A DNA stretch of 64,000 nucleotides from Paenibacillus sp. UNC499MF (lineage in GTDB: Bacteria; Bacillota; Bacilli; Paenibacillales; NBRC-103111), in the NCBI RefSeq assembly GCF_900107975.1, contig NZ_FNVF01000019.1, positions 1 to 64,000 on the forward strand, given 5' to 3'. Shown here in pieces: positions 47,455 to 55,861 of the stretch (within the stretch, counting starts at the first letter, position 1; each line of letters begins with the position of its first letter). Under the pieces are notes generated by a model. It made no database searches. It was given only the letters and a program-made list of their open reading frames with translations, and was not told the DNA's origin. Position numbers and translations under genes: made by a program.

Positions 47455-47531
47455 GATAAGGCTTGACGGGACTATAACAAACAAAGCACGCTTCCATTCT
47501 GGTTGCGTGCTGTTTAATTTTGGAATAATTA

Positions 47532-47561
47532 TTGAAAAACGACATGAATGTCGTTTATAAT
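47532..47561 (+). promoter_or_regulatory. Promoter with palindromic operator of the TetR-family gene
   Basis: TTGAAA (47532-47537) and TATAAT (47556-47561) are 18 bases apart. The whole spacer is covered by a perfect palindrome, AAACGACAT-GA-ATGTCGTTT (47537-47556). A repressor bound there would block RNA polymerase, so the TetR protein downstream very likely controls its own operon from this site. Confidence 0.8.
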
Positions 47562-47605
47562 CGAGCTAGCATCCTACACCTTGCATTTGAACGGAGTTAA
47601 AAAAG

Positions 47606-48268
47606 ATGTCTCCCAAAGTGAACGAGGAATACAAAAAGCAAAAGAAAATCGCTTTGCTGCAATCGGCCAAACAGGTATTCATTCGCAAAGGATATAACGG
47701 AGCGACCATGCAGGACATCATGGAAGAGGCTGGCGTGTCGAGGGGAGCCTTATATGCCTATTTCGATAACATTGAGCATGTTTATCTGGAACTGCTGCGG
47801 TATGAGGACCGGAAGCACGAAGATTATTTTCGGAGTGACGACACAGAGAACTGTTGGCAGCAGATAAAAAATTGGCTTTACAAGCAGCAGACCGAAATCG
47901 GGAGCATGGAGGAGAATTTAGTGCTGGCAAACTCGCAGTTTTTCTCATCGGCTCAATACCGGGACAACAAAGACGCCTATCCTTACATCGCGGCACGCTA
48001 TGAAGGGACCCTGGAAGTGCTGACCGGATTTTTTGAAAAAGGGGCAGCGCTGGGCGAATTTGCACCGCGTCTTCCGGCCGAAACCATTGCCCGGTATCTG
48101 ATTTCATTCATGGATGGGTTAATCATGGATACGGCCCATATGGGCCCTGAGAAAACAAAGGTGAAAGAGCAGCTGGATGCTCTGCTTTTTACAATGGAAG
48201 CTATGCTCGGTCCGGTTGAAAACAAGACGGGGACAACGGAAAAGGAGAACAAAGAGGATGTTATTTGA
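47606..48268 (+). CDS. TetR-family transcriptional repressor
   Basis: The 220-residue protein has a standard TetR DNA-binding domain: ALLQSAKQVFIRKGYNGATMQDIMEEAGVSRGALYAYFDNIEHVY at residues 14-58. The C-terminal ligand domain is not recognisable to a specific inducer. It resembles the YfiR-like TetR proteins of Bacillus. Its end overlaps the start of the acetyltransferase gene by 11 bases, so both are in one operon behind the palindromic promoter. Confidence 0.9.
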   Translation: MSPKVNEEYKKQKKIALLQSAKQVFIRKGYNGATMQDIMEEAGVSRGALYAYFDNIEHVYLELLRYEDRKHEDYFRSDDTENCWQQIKNWLYKQQTEIGSMEENLVLANSQFFSSAQYRDNKDAYPYIAARYEGTLEVLTGFFEKGAALGEFAPRLPAETIARYLISFMDGLIMDTAHMGPEKTKVKEQLDALLFTMEAMLGPVENKTGTTEKENKEDVI

Positions 48269-48794
48269 ATCTTCGAGAGTAGCTTTCCGAAAAATGACGG
48301 AAGAAGACGCGGCCGTTTACCACACCTGGCGAAACGACATGGAAGTGATGAGAACGACCAATCCTTCCCTGGATTTGGTTACGTTTGCGGATACCCGGCA
48401 GTTTGTGGAGCAGGTGATTTTGGGATCGGATACGTCCAAAAGCTATATGATCCTGGATAAGCCGTCTGGGCGGCCCATCGGAATTACCTCTTTGATTCAG
48501 CTTGATTTTAAAAACCGCAGCGCAGAGTGCATCCTCGACATCGGTGAGAAAGAATTTTGGGGCAAAGGCTACGGAACCGAATCGTTACGACTGCTGCTTG
48601 ATTACGCTTTTCTTGAATTGAATCTGCACCGGGTATCCTTGCGGGTGTTTGCTTTTAACGATAAAGCCGTTGCTTTGTACGAGAAAATCGGGTTCAAACG
48701 GGAGGGATTCTCCCGGCAGGCGGTATTCAGGGAAGGAAACTGGCACGACATTTTACATATGGGGATACTTCAAGAAGAGTATAGGCCAGGCTGA
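48258..48794 (+). CDS. GNAT-family N-acetyltransferase
   Basis: The 178-residue protein resembles the RimJ/RimL-type acetyltransferases: RVAFRKMTEEDAAVYHTWRN at the start, FWGKGYGTESLRLLLDYAF as the acetyl-CoA loop (residues about 97-115), and LRVFAFNDKAVALYEKIGFKREG near the end. Such enzymes acetylate amino groups of proteins or small molecules. I chose the ATG at 48258, with GGAG ten bases upstream, which overlaps the TetR gene; a longer frame upstream only re-reads the TetR gene. Confidence 0.85.
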   Translation: MLFESSRVAFRKMTEEDAAVYHTWRNDMEVMRTTNPSLDLVTFADTRQFVEQVILGSDTSKSYMILDKPSGRPIGITSLIQLDFKNRSAECILDIGEKEFWGKGYGTESLRLLLDYAFLELNLHRVSLRVFAFNDKAVALYEKIGFKREGFSRQAVFREGNWHDILHMGILQEEYRPG

Positions 48795-48865
48795 CGGAAT
48801 AAGGGGTCGGAGGGTTGCTAGCTCTGCTGAAGTAACGGGTCCGATATGAATAAAGGTGATCGATC

Positions 48866-49243
48866 ATAAAAAGAGAAAAAATCATTGAACACTTGATGCT
48901 TTTGTATACGACGGATTTATCCAGACCTATTCCCTATAAAGATCTTGAGCTGATCAAGCAAGACTTTGCGCTTGAACTTTCCTTACTTTCTGAGGAAGCT
49001 TGTTTAAATGCCGACTTCAACGATTATTGCATGGCTGTCGCAGGAACTATTAGCTGTGTCATAAACGGCAGCGAAGAAAACATTCCACTACGACAAATGC
49101 AGTTAATGAAAATGCATTTTTTTGAAAGATTCCCCTCTTATAATTTTATAGAAAATAAGGTCTCTGACTATCCAGCCTTTCAGAAAGAACTTAATAGTTT
49201 TGAAGAAGCAAGAGTGCTGGTGCTGCAGTATTTTATTAGGTGA
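48866..49243 (+). CDS. YxiJ-like protein, apparently with an AUA start
   Basis: The product resembles Bacillus YxiJ (RPIPYKDLELIKQDFALELS, DFNDYCMAVAGTISCVING, LVLQYFIR). Family proteins begin with a KREKIIExLLLLY-type segment, and exactly this is encoded from 48866 (IKREKIIEHLMLLYTTDLS) with a strong AAAGGTGAT five bases upstream, but the codon at the start position is ATA. The only standard start codons are TTG at 48893 and ATG at 48896, with no ribosome binding site. Either AUA is used weakly or the start has been lost by mutation. Function unknown; YxiJ lies in a toxin/immunity region in B. subtilis. Confidence 0.6.
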   Translation: MKREKIIEHLMLLYTTDLSRPIPYKDLELIKQDFALELSLLSEEACLNADFNDYCMAVAGTISCVINGSEENIPLRQMQLMKMHFFERFPSYNFIENKVSDYPAFQKELNSFEEARVLVLQYFIR

Positions 49244-49256
49244 GCGGTGAAGGAAC

Positions 49257-49703
49257 TTGAAAGCATGGGAAAAGTCCTCTACGGATTCATATTTCGATGA
49301 CATAGATTTTCATGATGCGTTAGTGGAGCGGATTGAGGTAAAAGAATGGGAGATTATCGTTGAACTTGAATCGGTAAACATTTTGCCGGGGCATCCGCTC
49401 AATCCCTATGATGTTGCTAAAAACACGGACAGATGCAGGTTAATTTTCCGGCAGGTCATTTCAAATGAAGCTGTCATCTACTCCCCGGAGGAGAACATTC
49501 CGCAGCCAATTCAGTGCTCAGACTTTAAAAGCTTAGAGATTCTTAAATTCGAACGTTTCCAGTCGGGTGAATCTCAGCTCTTCAAGATTTTTGGAGCTGA
49601 CGATCAATTTTGCGAGTGGGAAGTGAGGGCGGAAGGTTTTGTCCTTCAGTGGAACGAGTTTAGGGAAGATGCCTGGTTTGTAGGATGGACAAAAGATAAA
49701 TAG
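49257..49703 (+). CDS. Conserved-looking protein of unknown function (148 aa)
   Basis: The protein is acidic and mixed alpha/beta, beginning MKAWEKSSTDSYFDDIDFHD. The FHDALVERIEV stretch and the C-terminal W-rich end (EWEVRAEGFVLQW) look like small immunity-type proteins, but I cannot assign a family. The start is TTG with GAAGG just upstream. It follows the YxiJ-like gene by 13 bases and points the same way. Confidence 0.6.
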   Translation: MKAWEKSSTDSYFDDIDFHDALVERIEVKEWEIIVELESVNILPGHPLNPYDVAKNTDRCRLIFRQVISNEAVIYSPEENIPQPIQCSDFKSLEILKFERFQSGESQLFKIFGADDQFCEWEVRAEGFVLQWNEFREDAWFVGWTKDK

Positions 49704-49760
49704 AAATAGCGTCAAGCGGTGGGCATGAACCATCCAAACAAACAGGGAGGAATATTTGAA

Positions 49761-50126
49761 ATGAACATTACCGTCGACCAGCGGGAGAATTCGAAAATCG
49801 CCATCGTTACAAGCGAGGACGTGGTCATTAGCAGCGTAAACGACGCGCTGGACTTAATGGCCGACATTCGTTACAACCACGAATGCGATAAAGTGCTTCT
49901 CAGAAAGGAACAGCTTACGGAGGATTTTTTTGAGCTGAAAACGAAACTGGCCGGAGACATTTTGCAGAAATATATCAACTACCAGTTAAAGATCGCCATC
50001 GTCGGGGATTTCAGCGGGTACAACAGCAAGAGCCTGAACGATTTTATTTACGAGTGCAATCAGGGGAACAACGTGTTTTTCAAAGGGACCGAGGCGGATG
50101 CGTTGGATGCGCTGCATGGGGCATGA
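49761..50126 (+). CDS. DUF4180-family protein
   Basis: The 121-residue protein (MNITVDQRENSKIAIVTSED) matches DUF4180 proteins: VISSVNDALDLMADIRY, a helix-rich middle, and the conserved end SKSLNDFIYECNQGNNVFF. Family function is unknown. The ATG at 49761 has GGGAGG ten bases upstream; the frame is open 42 bases further up but that part is not family sequence. Its stop overlaps the next gene's start (ATGA). Confidence 0.8.
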   Translation: MNITVDQRENSKIAIVTSEDVVISSVNDALDLMADIRYNHECDKVLLRKEQLTEDFFELKTKLAGDILQKYINYQLKIAIVGDFSGYNSKSLNDFIYECNQGNNVFFKGTEADALDALHGA

Positions 50127-50653
50127 TCGATTTTCTGAAAACAAAAAATAGTAAGGCTTACAGCGAGATTGTGGAGATAGCGGAGCGTCCGGATATGCTT
50201 TTCTCCAATGATCCGCTTCAGATGGAAGCGGAAGCCCTTTACAACATGCGCACCATTCAGCGGCTGAACAAAATCATTAAGAATAACAAATTGTCCCTGG
50301 GTGAGCTGGAAGATATATTCGCTTTTGTAGAGTCGGCGTGGGCCGCTTACTTGGTGAAATTTTATCGAGAAAAAACATTTATCTTTTACCTGTGGGGAGA
50401 TTACCAAATCCCTGCGCTCCGATTTTCCGTCATCTCCTATGAGGAGGGGCGGGGGCTGCCTTTCGCATGCAAGGTGAATCAGGTCAGTGATCGGAAAGAA
50501 GTTTTGCAGGCCTACCGGGAGAAAGCTTGCTTCGACGGCATACAAATTTTGCAGCATGAAGAAGACTCAGTCACGGTTAATGAAACGATTAATAAAAGGG
50601 AAGAAGACGCTGCGTATACGGTCAAGGTGTACTCCACAATTATCAAGTGTTAA
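50123..50653 (+). CDS. Protein of unknown function coupled to the DUF4180 gene
   Basis: The 176-residue protein begins MIDFLKTKNSKAYSEIVEIA. It has a helical N-terminal half and a beta-rich C-terminal half (FIFYLWGDYQIPALRFSVIS). No signal, membrane span or known motif. The ATGA overlap with the DUF4180 gene suggests coupled translation. A 13-codon minigene (50663-50704) with its own ribosome binding site follows and is probably a remnant. Confidence 0.55.
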   Translation: MIDFLKTKNSKAYSEIVEIAERPDMLFSNDPLQMEAEALYNMRTIQRLNKIIKNNKLSLGELEDIFAFVESAWAAYLVKFYREKTFIFYLWGDYQIPALRFSVISYEEGRGLPFACKVNQVSDRKEVLQAYREKACFDGIQILQHEEDSVTVNETINKREEDAAYTVKVYSTIIKC

Positions 50654-50754
50654 GGTGACTTTATGAAAAAAGAATACGAAAAAAACTGCATAAGCGATTT
50701 TTAGGGGAGTTTGTTTATCAAATTAGCACATCCGCGCACTGGAGGCAGCAGCTT

Positions 50755-50982
50755 ATGGGAGAAACAAGGACGAGAATGCTCGTAAATAATAACGCGTTGA
50801 AACTTCCCTGTGAGTTGAGCAGCCTAATTAGACGGTATGATTTAAACTATTATGTTTCAGCCGTTCCGTACTCCAAAACAATCGGTTGGGAAGATTGGGG
50901 AGAAGATTTCATTTATTTTAAATTCGAAGCATCCGAATTTCCTGCTGTTCAGTCCTACTCGGTTAATAACCGGGGAACATAA
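50755..50982 (+). CDS. Small protein of unknown function (75 aa)
   Basis: A 75-residue frame (MGETRTRMLVNNNALKLPCE) with aromatic stretch WEDWGEDFIYFKFE. A GGAGG lies about 11 bases upstream of the ATG. It is short and may be a truncated gene. A terminator follows directly. Confidence 0.45.
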   Translation: MGETRTRMLVNNNALKLPCELSSLIRRYDLNYYVSAVPYSKTIGWEDWGEDFIYFKFEASEFPAVQSYSVNNRGT

Positions 50983-50990
50983 ACGTACTT

Positions 50991-51023
50991 TGAAAAGAGT
51001 CCGCTCATGCGGGTTCTTTTTTT
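50991..51023 (+). terminator. Terminator
   Basis: GAGTCCGC pairs with GCGGGTTC (one G-U) around TCAT and is followed by seven T. Confidence 0.85.
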
Positions 51024-51269
51024 GCGGGCTAAAGAGAAAATTTAAAACCTACTTGACAGGTATGATTAATTGGTTTAATCTTACTTCAAGATCACTAGAT
51101 GAACCCCGATCAAATGAATAATCATTAAACAAGCATTCATTATTTTAAAACTAAACTAATGAGGACAGCCGATTGGACCGCCAAAGGCTCCTGTAATCTT
51201 TTACGTGGCATACGTAGGGGATAACGGGGGCTTTTGTGTTTTTCCGGGCCTCCTGACGAAAGGAATGGC

Positions 51270-52094
51270 ATGCACGAAAAAGACTGGGCGTTATACGAAG
51301 AGGCCGACTGGCTCTTCCGCAGGCTGGTACGCAAATTTGTGAAGGAACGCGACAAAATTTCCGTCGAAGGCATCACGCTGCCGGGCATGCTCATCCTTAA
51401 CTCTATTAACAGAGAGGGAGAGCAGCGGATGGGCGAGCTGGCGGAGCAGCTGGATTTCACCTCCGGTGCGGTAACGGCGCTGTGCGACAAGCTGGAGGCG
51501 GGGGGCTATGCGGTCCGCATAAGAAGCGAGTCCGACCGCAGGTCCGTCGCGCTGGACATTACTGACAAGGGCCGGGAACTGCTCCGGCGGAACAGCGGGC
51601 TCAGCGGGCATATGATCGACATCTTGTTCGGCGGGTTTACGCCGGAGGAGCTGGAGCATCAGATTGCTTTTTCCCGGAGGCTGCTGGAGCGGCTGGAAGG
51701 TTTTTCCGAAGCGGTGGCAGCGTATCCCAGAGAAGATGCGGGAGGTGCGGATGAAGCGGAAGCGGACGATCCGGCCACTGGAGTTCCGTCATCCTTGGCG
51801 GCCGCAGAGGCGGATACTTCGCAGGTTTTATTGCTGCAAACATCTGCACAGCAGACAGCGTTAGCTGTCTCGGCAGGCTCGCCGGTCAAGTCAGCGAGGG
51901 GAGCGGCGACCGGTCCTGAATTGGAATCGCCCCGATTGAACGCCAAGCCGGAACGGGCAAACGACTCCGCTAGTCCAACACCGGATGTGTTCTCGGAATT
52001 GCTGCCGGAATCGTCATCTCGATCCTCAGCAGATCAGCCGCCTGCTCCTAAACCTAAAACGGCAGCCCGCAAGAAAAATTTCATTTCTTATTAA
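51270..52094 (+). CDS. MarR-family regulator with long low-complexity C-terminal tail
   Basis: Residues 1-150 are a MarR-type winged helix protein: RRLVRKFVKERDKISVEGITL, then MGELAEQLDFTSGAVTALCDKLEAGGYAVRIRSESDRRSVALDITDKGREL. Residues about 155-274 are an A/S/P/E-rich tail without predicted structure, ending in a basic segment (KTAARKKNFISY). MarR proteins are usually 140-170 residues, so the tail is exceptional. The ATG at 51270 has AGGA six bases upstream. The gene precedes the arylsulfotransferase-like/ABC importer genes in the same direction and probably controls them. Confidence 0.85.
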   Translation: MHEKDWALYEEADWLFRRLVRKFVKERDKISVEGITLPGMLILNSINREGEQRMGELAEQLDFTSGAVTALCDKLEAGGYAVRIRSESDRRSVALDITDKGRELLRRNSGLSGHMIDILFGGFTPEELEHQIAFSRRLLERLEGFSEAVAAYPREDAGGADEAEADDPATGVPSSLAAAEADTSQVLLLQTSAQQTALAVSAGSPVKSARGAATGPELESPRLNAKPERANDSASPTPDVFSELLPESSSRSSADQPPAPKPKTAARKKNFISY

Positions 52095-52240
52095 TCCGGC
52101 TTGCCGAAGTTTTTGAGACAAGAGGAGTATGCTTTTCATCATCAACATGCATGTACAAGTCAGATTCAATTAATAAGCTGTAGCTTGCGAGGCAAATTCT
52201 TTTTTTACAAACCATCCAAAAGAGAGAGGACGTTACACAT

Positions 52241-53689
52241 ATGGGACATCCCACGATTTATCCGACAGGAACGACGGTTTACAAACCGGGCAAAAGCTGG
52301 AGCGGCTACACGCTGTATCAGGCGGCGGACACGGGAGTGCTGCTGATCGACATGAACGGGCGGGAGGTTCATTTGTGGAAAGGCCTGCGGGGGTTCCCGA
52401 ACAAGCTGCTCCCGGGCGGGTACGTGTTCGGCAGTACGGCGGAGCGCGATCCGAAGTATGGGTTTCAAGATGAAGTGAATCTGGTGCAGGTCGACTGGGA
52501 CGGCAATATCGTGTGGAAGTTTGACCGCTACCAGCACATCGAGGATCCCGGGCATGAACCACAGTGGATGGCGCGCCAGCATCACGACTACCAGCGCGAA
52601 GGCAATCCGGTCGGGTATTACGTGCCGGGGCAGGAGCCGAAAGTCCACTCCGGGAACACAATCGTGCTCGCACATAAGAACGTGAATCGTCCCGAAATTT
52701 CGGATAAAGAACTGCTGGACGATACGATCCTCGAAGTCGACTGGGAAGGGAATGTCATCTGGGAGTGGACAACGAGCGATCATTTCGAGGAGCTGGGCTT
52801 CGATGAGGATGCCCGGAAGGCGCTGTACAACGACCCTAATACCCGTTTCTTCGGGGCTAACGCCGGCGACTGGATGCACATCAACTCCGCTTCGGTCCTC
52901 GGGCCGAACAAGCACTACGATGCGGGGGACGAAAGATTCCACCCGGACAACATCATCTGGGACGCGCGGGAGACGAACATTATTGCCATTACGGACAAAA
53001 AGACCGGTAAAATCGTCTGGAAGCTCGGCCCTAACTATAATACCGAAGAGACGAAACACATCGGCTGGATTATCGGCCAGCACCATGCCCATCTCATTCC
53101 GCAGGGATTGCCGGGCGCGGGCAACATCCTGATCTTCGACAACGGCGGCTGGGGCGGCTACGGCGCACCGAATCCGGAATCTCCCGACGGCATCAAAAAC
53201 GCCCGTCGCGATCACTCCCGCATCCTGGAGATCAACCCGGTCACGCTCGAAATAGAGTGGCAGTACACGCCTACGGAAGCGGGCTTCCAGGCTCCGCTCG
53301 ATTCGTACCGGTTTTACAGCCCGTACATCAGCTCCGCCCAGCGTCTGCCGAACGGCAACACGCTGATTACCGAAGGCGCGGACGGCCGGATTTTTGAAGT
53401 AACGAGCGAGCATGAGCTGGTGTGGGAATACATATCTCCTTACAAAAACAAGCGCAACTCCAACATGGTCTACCGCGCCTACCGCGTGCCTTACGAGTGG
53501 GTGCCGCAGCTGGAACTGCCGGAGGAAGTCGAAATCGCACCGATCGACGTAGCGGACTTCCGTCTGCCGGGGGCGGCTGCCCGCGGAGCGGTCACGACGG
53601 TGGAAGTGAAAGGAACCGTCTCCTATGGCGAGGGCGCGCTGTGCGTGGCACGGACGGACGAAGGACAGCCGGAACCGGAGAAGGGATAG
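52241..53689 (+). CDS. Arylsulfotransferase (ASST)-family protein
   Basis: The 482-residue protein is a beta-propeller of the ASST family, seen in repeated GNxVWxW-type blades (VDWDGNIVWKFDRYQHIED, VDWEGNVIWEWTTSDHFEEL) and the histidines of ARQHHDYQ, DWMHINS and GQHHAHLIPQG. PAPS-independent ASST enzymes move sulfate between aryl compounds. It has no signal peptide, unlike the periplasmic enzymes of Gram-negatives, so it is cytoplasmic. It is followed nine bases later by an ABC importer whose binding protein looks like the sulfonate/nitrate/taurine type; together they suggest use of sulfonated or sulfated organic compounds. Confidence 0.82.
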   Translation: MGHPTIYPTGTTVYKPGKSWSGYTLYQAADTGVLLIDMNGREVHLWKGLRGFPNKLLPGGYVFGSTAERDPKYGFQDEVNLVQVDWDGNIVWKFDRYQHIEDPGHEPQWMARQHHDYQREGNPVGYYVPGQEPKVHSGNTIVLAHKNVNRPEISDKELLDDTILEVDWEGNVIWEWTTSDHFEELGFDEDARKALYNDPNTRFFGANAGDWMHINSASVLGPNKHYDAGDERFHPDNIIWDARETNIIAITDKKTGKIVWKLGPNYNTEETKHIGWIIGQHHAHLIPQGLPGAGNILIFDNGGWGGYGAPNPESPDGIKNARRDHSRILEINPVTLEIEWQYTPTEAGFQAPLDSYRFYSPYISSAQRLPNGNTLITEGADGRIFEVTSEHELVWEYISPYKNKRNSNMVYRAYRVPYEWVPQLELPEEVEIAPIDVADFRLPGAAARGAVTTVEVKGTVSYGEGALCVARTDEGQPEPEKG

Positions 53690-53698
53690 GTGAGGACG

Positions 53699-55006
53699 AT
53701 GAGAGAAGCTGAGGAAAAAGGTAAAGAGGCTGCGGGCCATGATGCTCCCCAATCGGCACAATCCTTAGGAATCGCCGCTGCGCCAAGTCAGGCAACCGCA
53801 GGAGACAATGATGCCGACCACGATGCCCGGGGGAAGAGTACGCGGGAAGCCTCCCGCGGACAAGGCGAGGAGAGCAGTGTCAATGATGCGGCTGCAGATG
53901 ATGGCGACCTAAAAGTCCGCCGCGGACTTGCCAACGAGCCTAGCCATACAGCAGGCTACCCGGCCCCGGCAGTTAGCCAACGCCAAGCCCGTCCCCACCG
54001 CTACGCCCGCACTCTGCTCGCGCTAGTGCTCACCGCCGCGATGCTGGCCGTACTGGCCGGCTGCGGCAAAGCGGCCGCCGACCCGAAACAAGGCGGCGCG
54101 GCCAAGCTGAAGCTGAAAATCGCGGACATTTCCACCAACTCGATTTTCCGCGTCGCCAAAAGCAAAGGCATCTTCGACAAGCACGGCATCGACGCCGAGC
54201 TCGTCTCGTTCGCCACACCGGCCGAGGGCGTCAACTCCCTGTTTATTAAACAGGTGGATGTCGCGTTCGGCGCGGATTTTCCTCTGCTGAACGCCGTGAG
54301 CAAAGGCGATTACGCCATTTTCGCCTCGTCGGGTACGGCAACGGATCTGAGCGCCAGCGAGTGGAAGCTGTTCGTCCGCAAGGACATCAAGAGCGCGGCC
54401 GATCTCAAGGGCAAGAAGCTGAGCTTTTCCCGCGGCACTTTTGTCCCTTACCTGTGGGATGTGTATCTGGGTCAGAACGGCGTCAAATTGTCCGAGGTGA
54501 AGCTGATCGGCCAAGGCGGTTTTGATGAAGCATACGTCGCGCTGAAAAAAGGCGAGATCGACGGCGCGTGGGTATACGGCGCGGTGCTCAACGAAAAATT
54601 CGGCGCTCTGGCTGAAGCTCACGAGCTGACGGACATGTCCAAAACGCCCGTGCGCCTCGGCAACGGCCTCATCGCCCCCACCGAGCTGCTCAAAGCGAAC
54701 AAAGCCGGCTTCGTCAACTTCCTGAAAGCGATCGACGAGGCTTCCGCTTACGCACAGGCGCACCAGGAGGAAACCGCGGACATCATGTACAAGGAAGTCA
54801 AGCAGCCGAAAGAGGCGACCCTCAAGGACCTGCCCAAAAACCCATGGAAAATCGGGTTCACGGATAAAGCGTACAACGGCTACAAGGAGCAGAAAAAATA
54901 CATGGTCGATAACGCCATCATCGAAAAGGATTTCGACCTCAAAAGCAAGCTGTACCTGGACATTTTGCGGGAAGCCTTCCCGGACAGGGTCATTGAAGTG
55001 AAGTAG
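53699..55006 (+). CDS. ABC importer substrate-binding lipoprotein (sulfonate/nitrate/taurine type) with N-terminal extension
   Basis: The solute-binding domain (LKIADISTNSIFRVAKSKGIFDKHGIDAEL onward) belongs to the SsuA/NrtA/TauA type. A lipoprotein signal (RYARTLLALVLTAAMLAVLA followed by GCGK) lies at about residues 101-124 instead of at the N-terminus. It is preceded by about 100 hydrophilic residues rich in A, D, G and E. From 53699 to the signal there is no further ATG, GTG or TTG codon. Either the extension is made and the protein is exported from an internal signal, or a non-standard start is used. It is followed by the ATPase and permease genes. Confidence 0.85.
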   Translation: MREAEEKGKEAAGHDAPQSAQSLGIAAAPSQATAGDNDADHDARGKSTREASRGQGEESSVNDAAADDGDLKVRRGLANEPSHTAGYPAPAVSQRQARPHRYARTLLALVLTAAMLAVLAGCGKAAADPKQGGAAKLKLKIADISTNSIFRVAKSKGIFDKHGIDAELVSFATPAEGVNSLFIKQVDVAFGADFPLLNAVSKGDYAIFASSGTATDLSASEWKLFVRKDIKSAADLKGKKLSFSRGTFVPYLWDVYLGQNGVKLSEVKLIGQGGFDEAYVALKKGEIDGAWVYGAVLNEKFGALAEAHELTDMSKTPVRLGNGLIAPTELLKANKAGFVNFLKAIDEASAYAQAHQEETADIMYKEVKQPKEATLKDLPKNPWKIGFTDKAYNGYKEQKKYMVDNAIIEKDFDLKSKLYLDILREAFPDRVIEVK

Positions 55007-55063
55007 TACGAATATCGGAAAAACGGCAGCATACCGCGCCAAAACTGAACAGGGGGATGAAGT

Positions 55064-55846
55064 ATGAGCACTGAGGCAGCGCCGAAACGCAACGAAATCC
55101 ACATCGAACGCCTGGACAAAAGCTACATGCAGCCTTCCGCGGGCGAGCTGCACTACATCATTCAGGACGTGAATCTGGCGGTCCGGGGCGGCGAGTTTTT
55201 CGTCCTGCTGGGGCCGAGCGGCTGCGGCAAATCGACGCTGCTCAGTCTCATCGCGGGTTTCGTCTCCAAGACGTCCGGCCAGGTGCGCGTCGGTGACCGC
55301 GAGGTCGACCGGCCCGGCCAGGACCGCGCCGTCGTCTTCCAGCAGGCTGATTCGTCCCTGTTCCCCTGGCTCACGGTCAGGGAGAATGTGGAGTTCGGCC
55401 TGCGCATGAAGCGTGTCCCTGCGGCCGAGCGCCGCAATATTTCCGACCAATACATCGAACTGGTCGGTCTCAAGGGACACGAGAGCAAGTTCCCGCGCGA
55501 GCTGTCCGGCGGCATGAAACAGCGCGTGCAGCTCGCGCGCGTGCTGTCGAACGATCCGGCCATCCTGCTCATGGATGAGCCGTTCGGAGCGCTCGACGCG
55601 ATGACGCGCCGTACCATGCAGAAGGAGCTTCAGCGGATTTGGCAGGAAACCGACAAAACCGTCATTTTTGTCACCCACGATATCCAGGAAGCACTGCTGC
55701 TCGGCGGCCGCATCGGCATCATGTCCGCCGGCCCGTCGTCCAACATCTCGCACATCTACGACGTGCCCCTCGCATATCCGCGGGATCTGGGGTCGCCGGA
55801 GTTTTACGAGCTGTACAACCGCATCCAGGCGCATTTCGACGAATAG
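55064..55846 (+). CDS. ABC importer ATPase (sulfonate/nitrate/taurine type)
   Basis: The 260-residue ATPase has Walker A LGPSGCGKST, the signature ELSGGMKQRVQLARVL, Walker B ILLMDEPFGALDAMTRR and the switch His in VTHDIQEALLLG. It energises the importer formed with the upstream lipoprotein and the downstream permease. GGGGGATGAAGT precedes the ATG. Confidence 0.94.
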   Translation: MSTEAAPKRNEIHIERLDKSYMQPSAGELHYIIQDVNLAVRGGEFFVLLGPSGCGKSTLLSLIAGFVSKTSGQVRVGDREVDRPGQDRAVVFQQADSSLFPWLTVRENVEFGLRMKRVPAAERRNISDQYIELVGLKGHESKFPRELSGGMKQRVQLARVLSNDPAILLMDEPFGALDAMTRRTMQKELQRIWQETDKTVIFVTHDIQEALLLGGRIGIMSAGPSSNISHIYDVPLAYPRDLGSPEFYELYNRIQAHFDE

Positions 55847-55861
55847 GGAGGAGAAGCCGAT

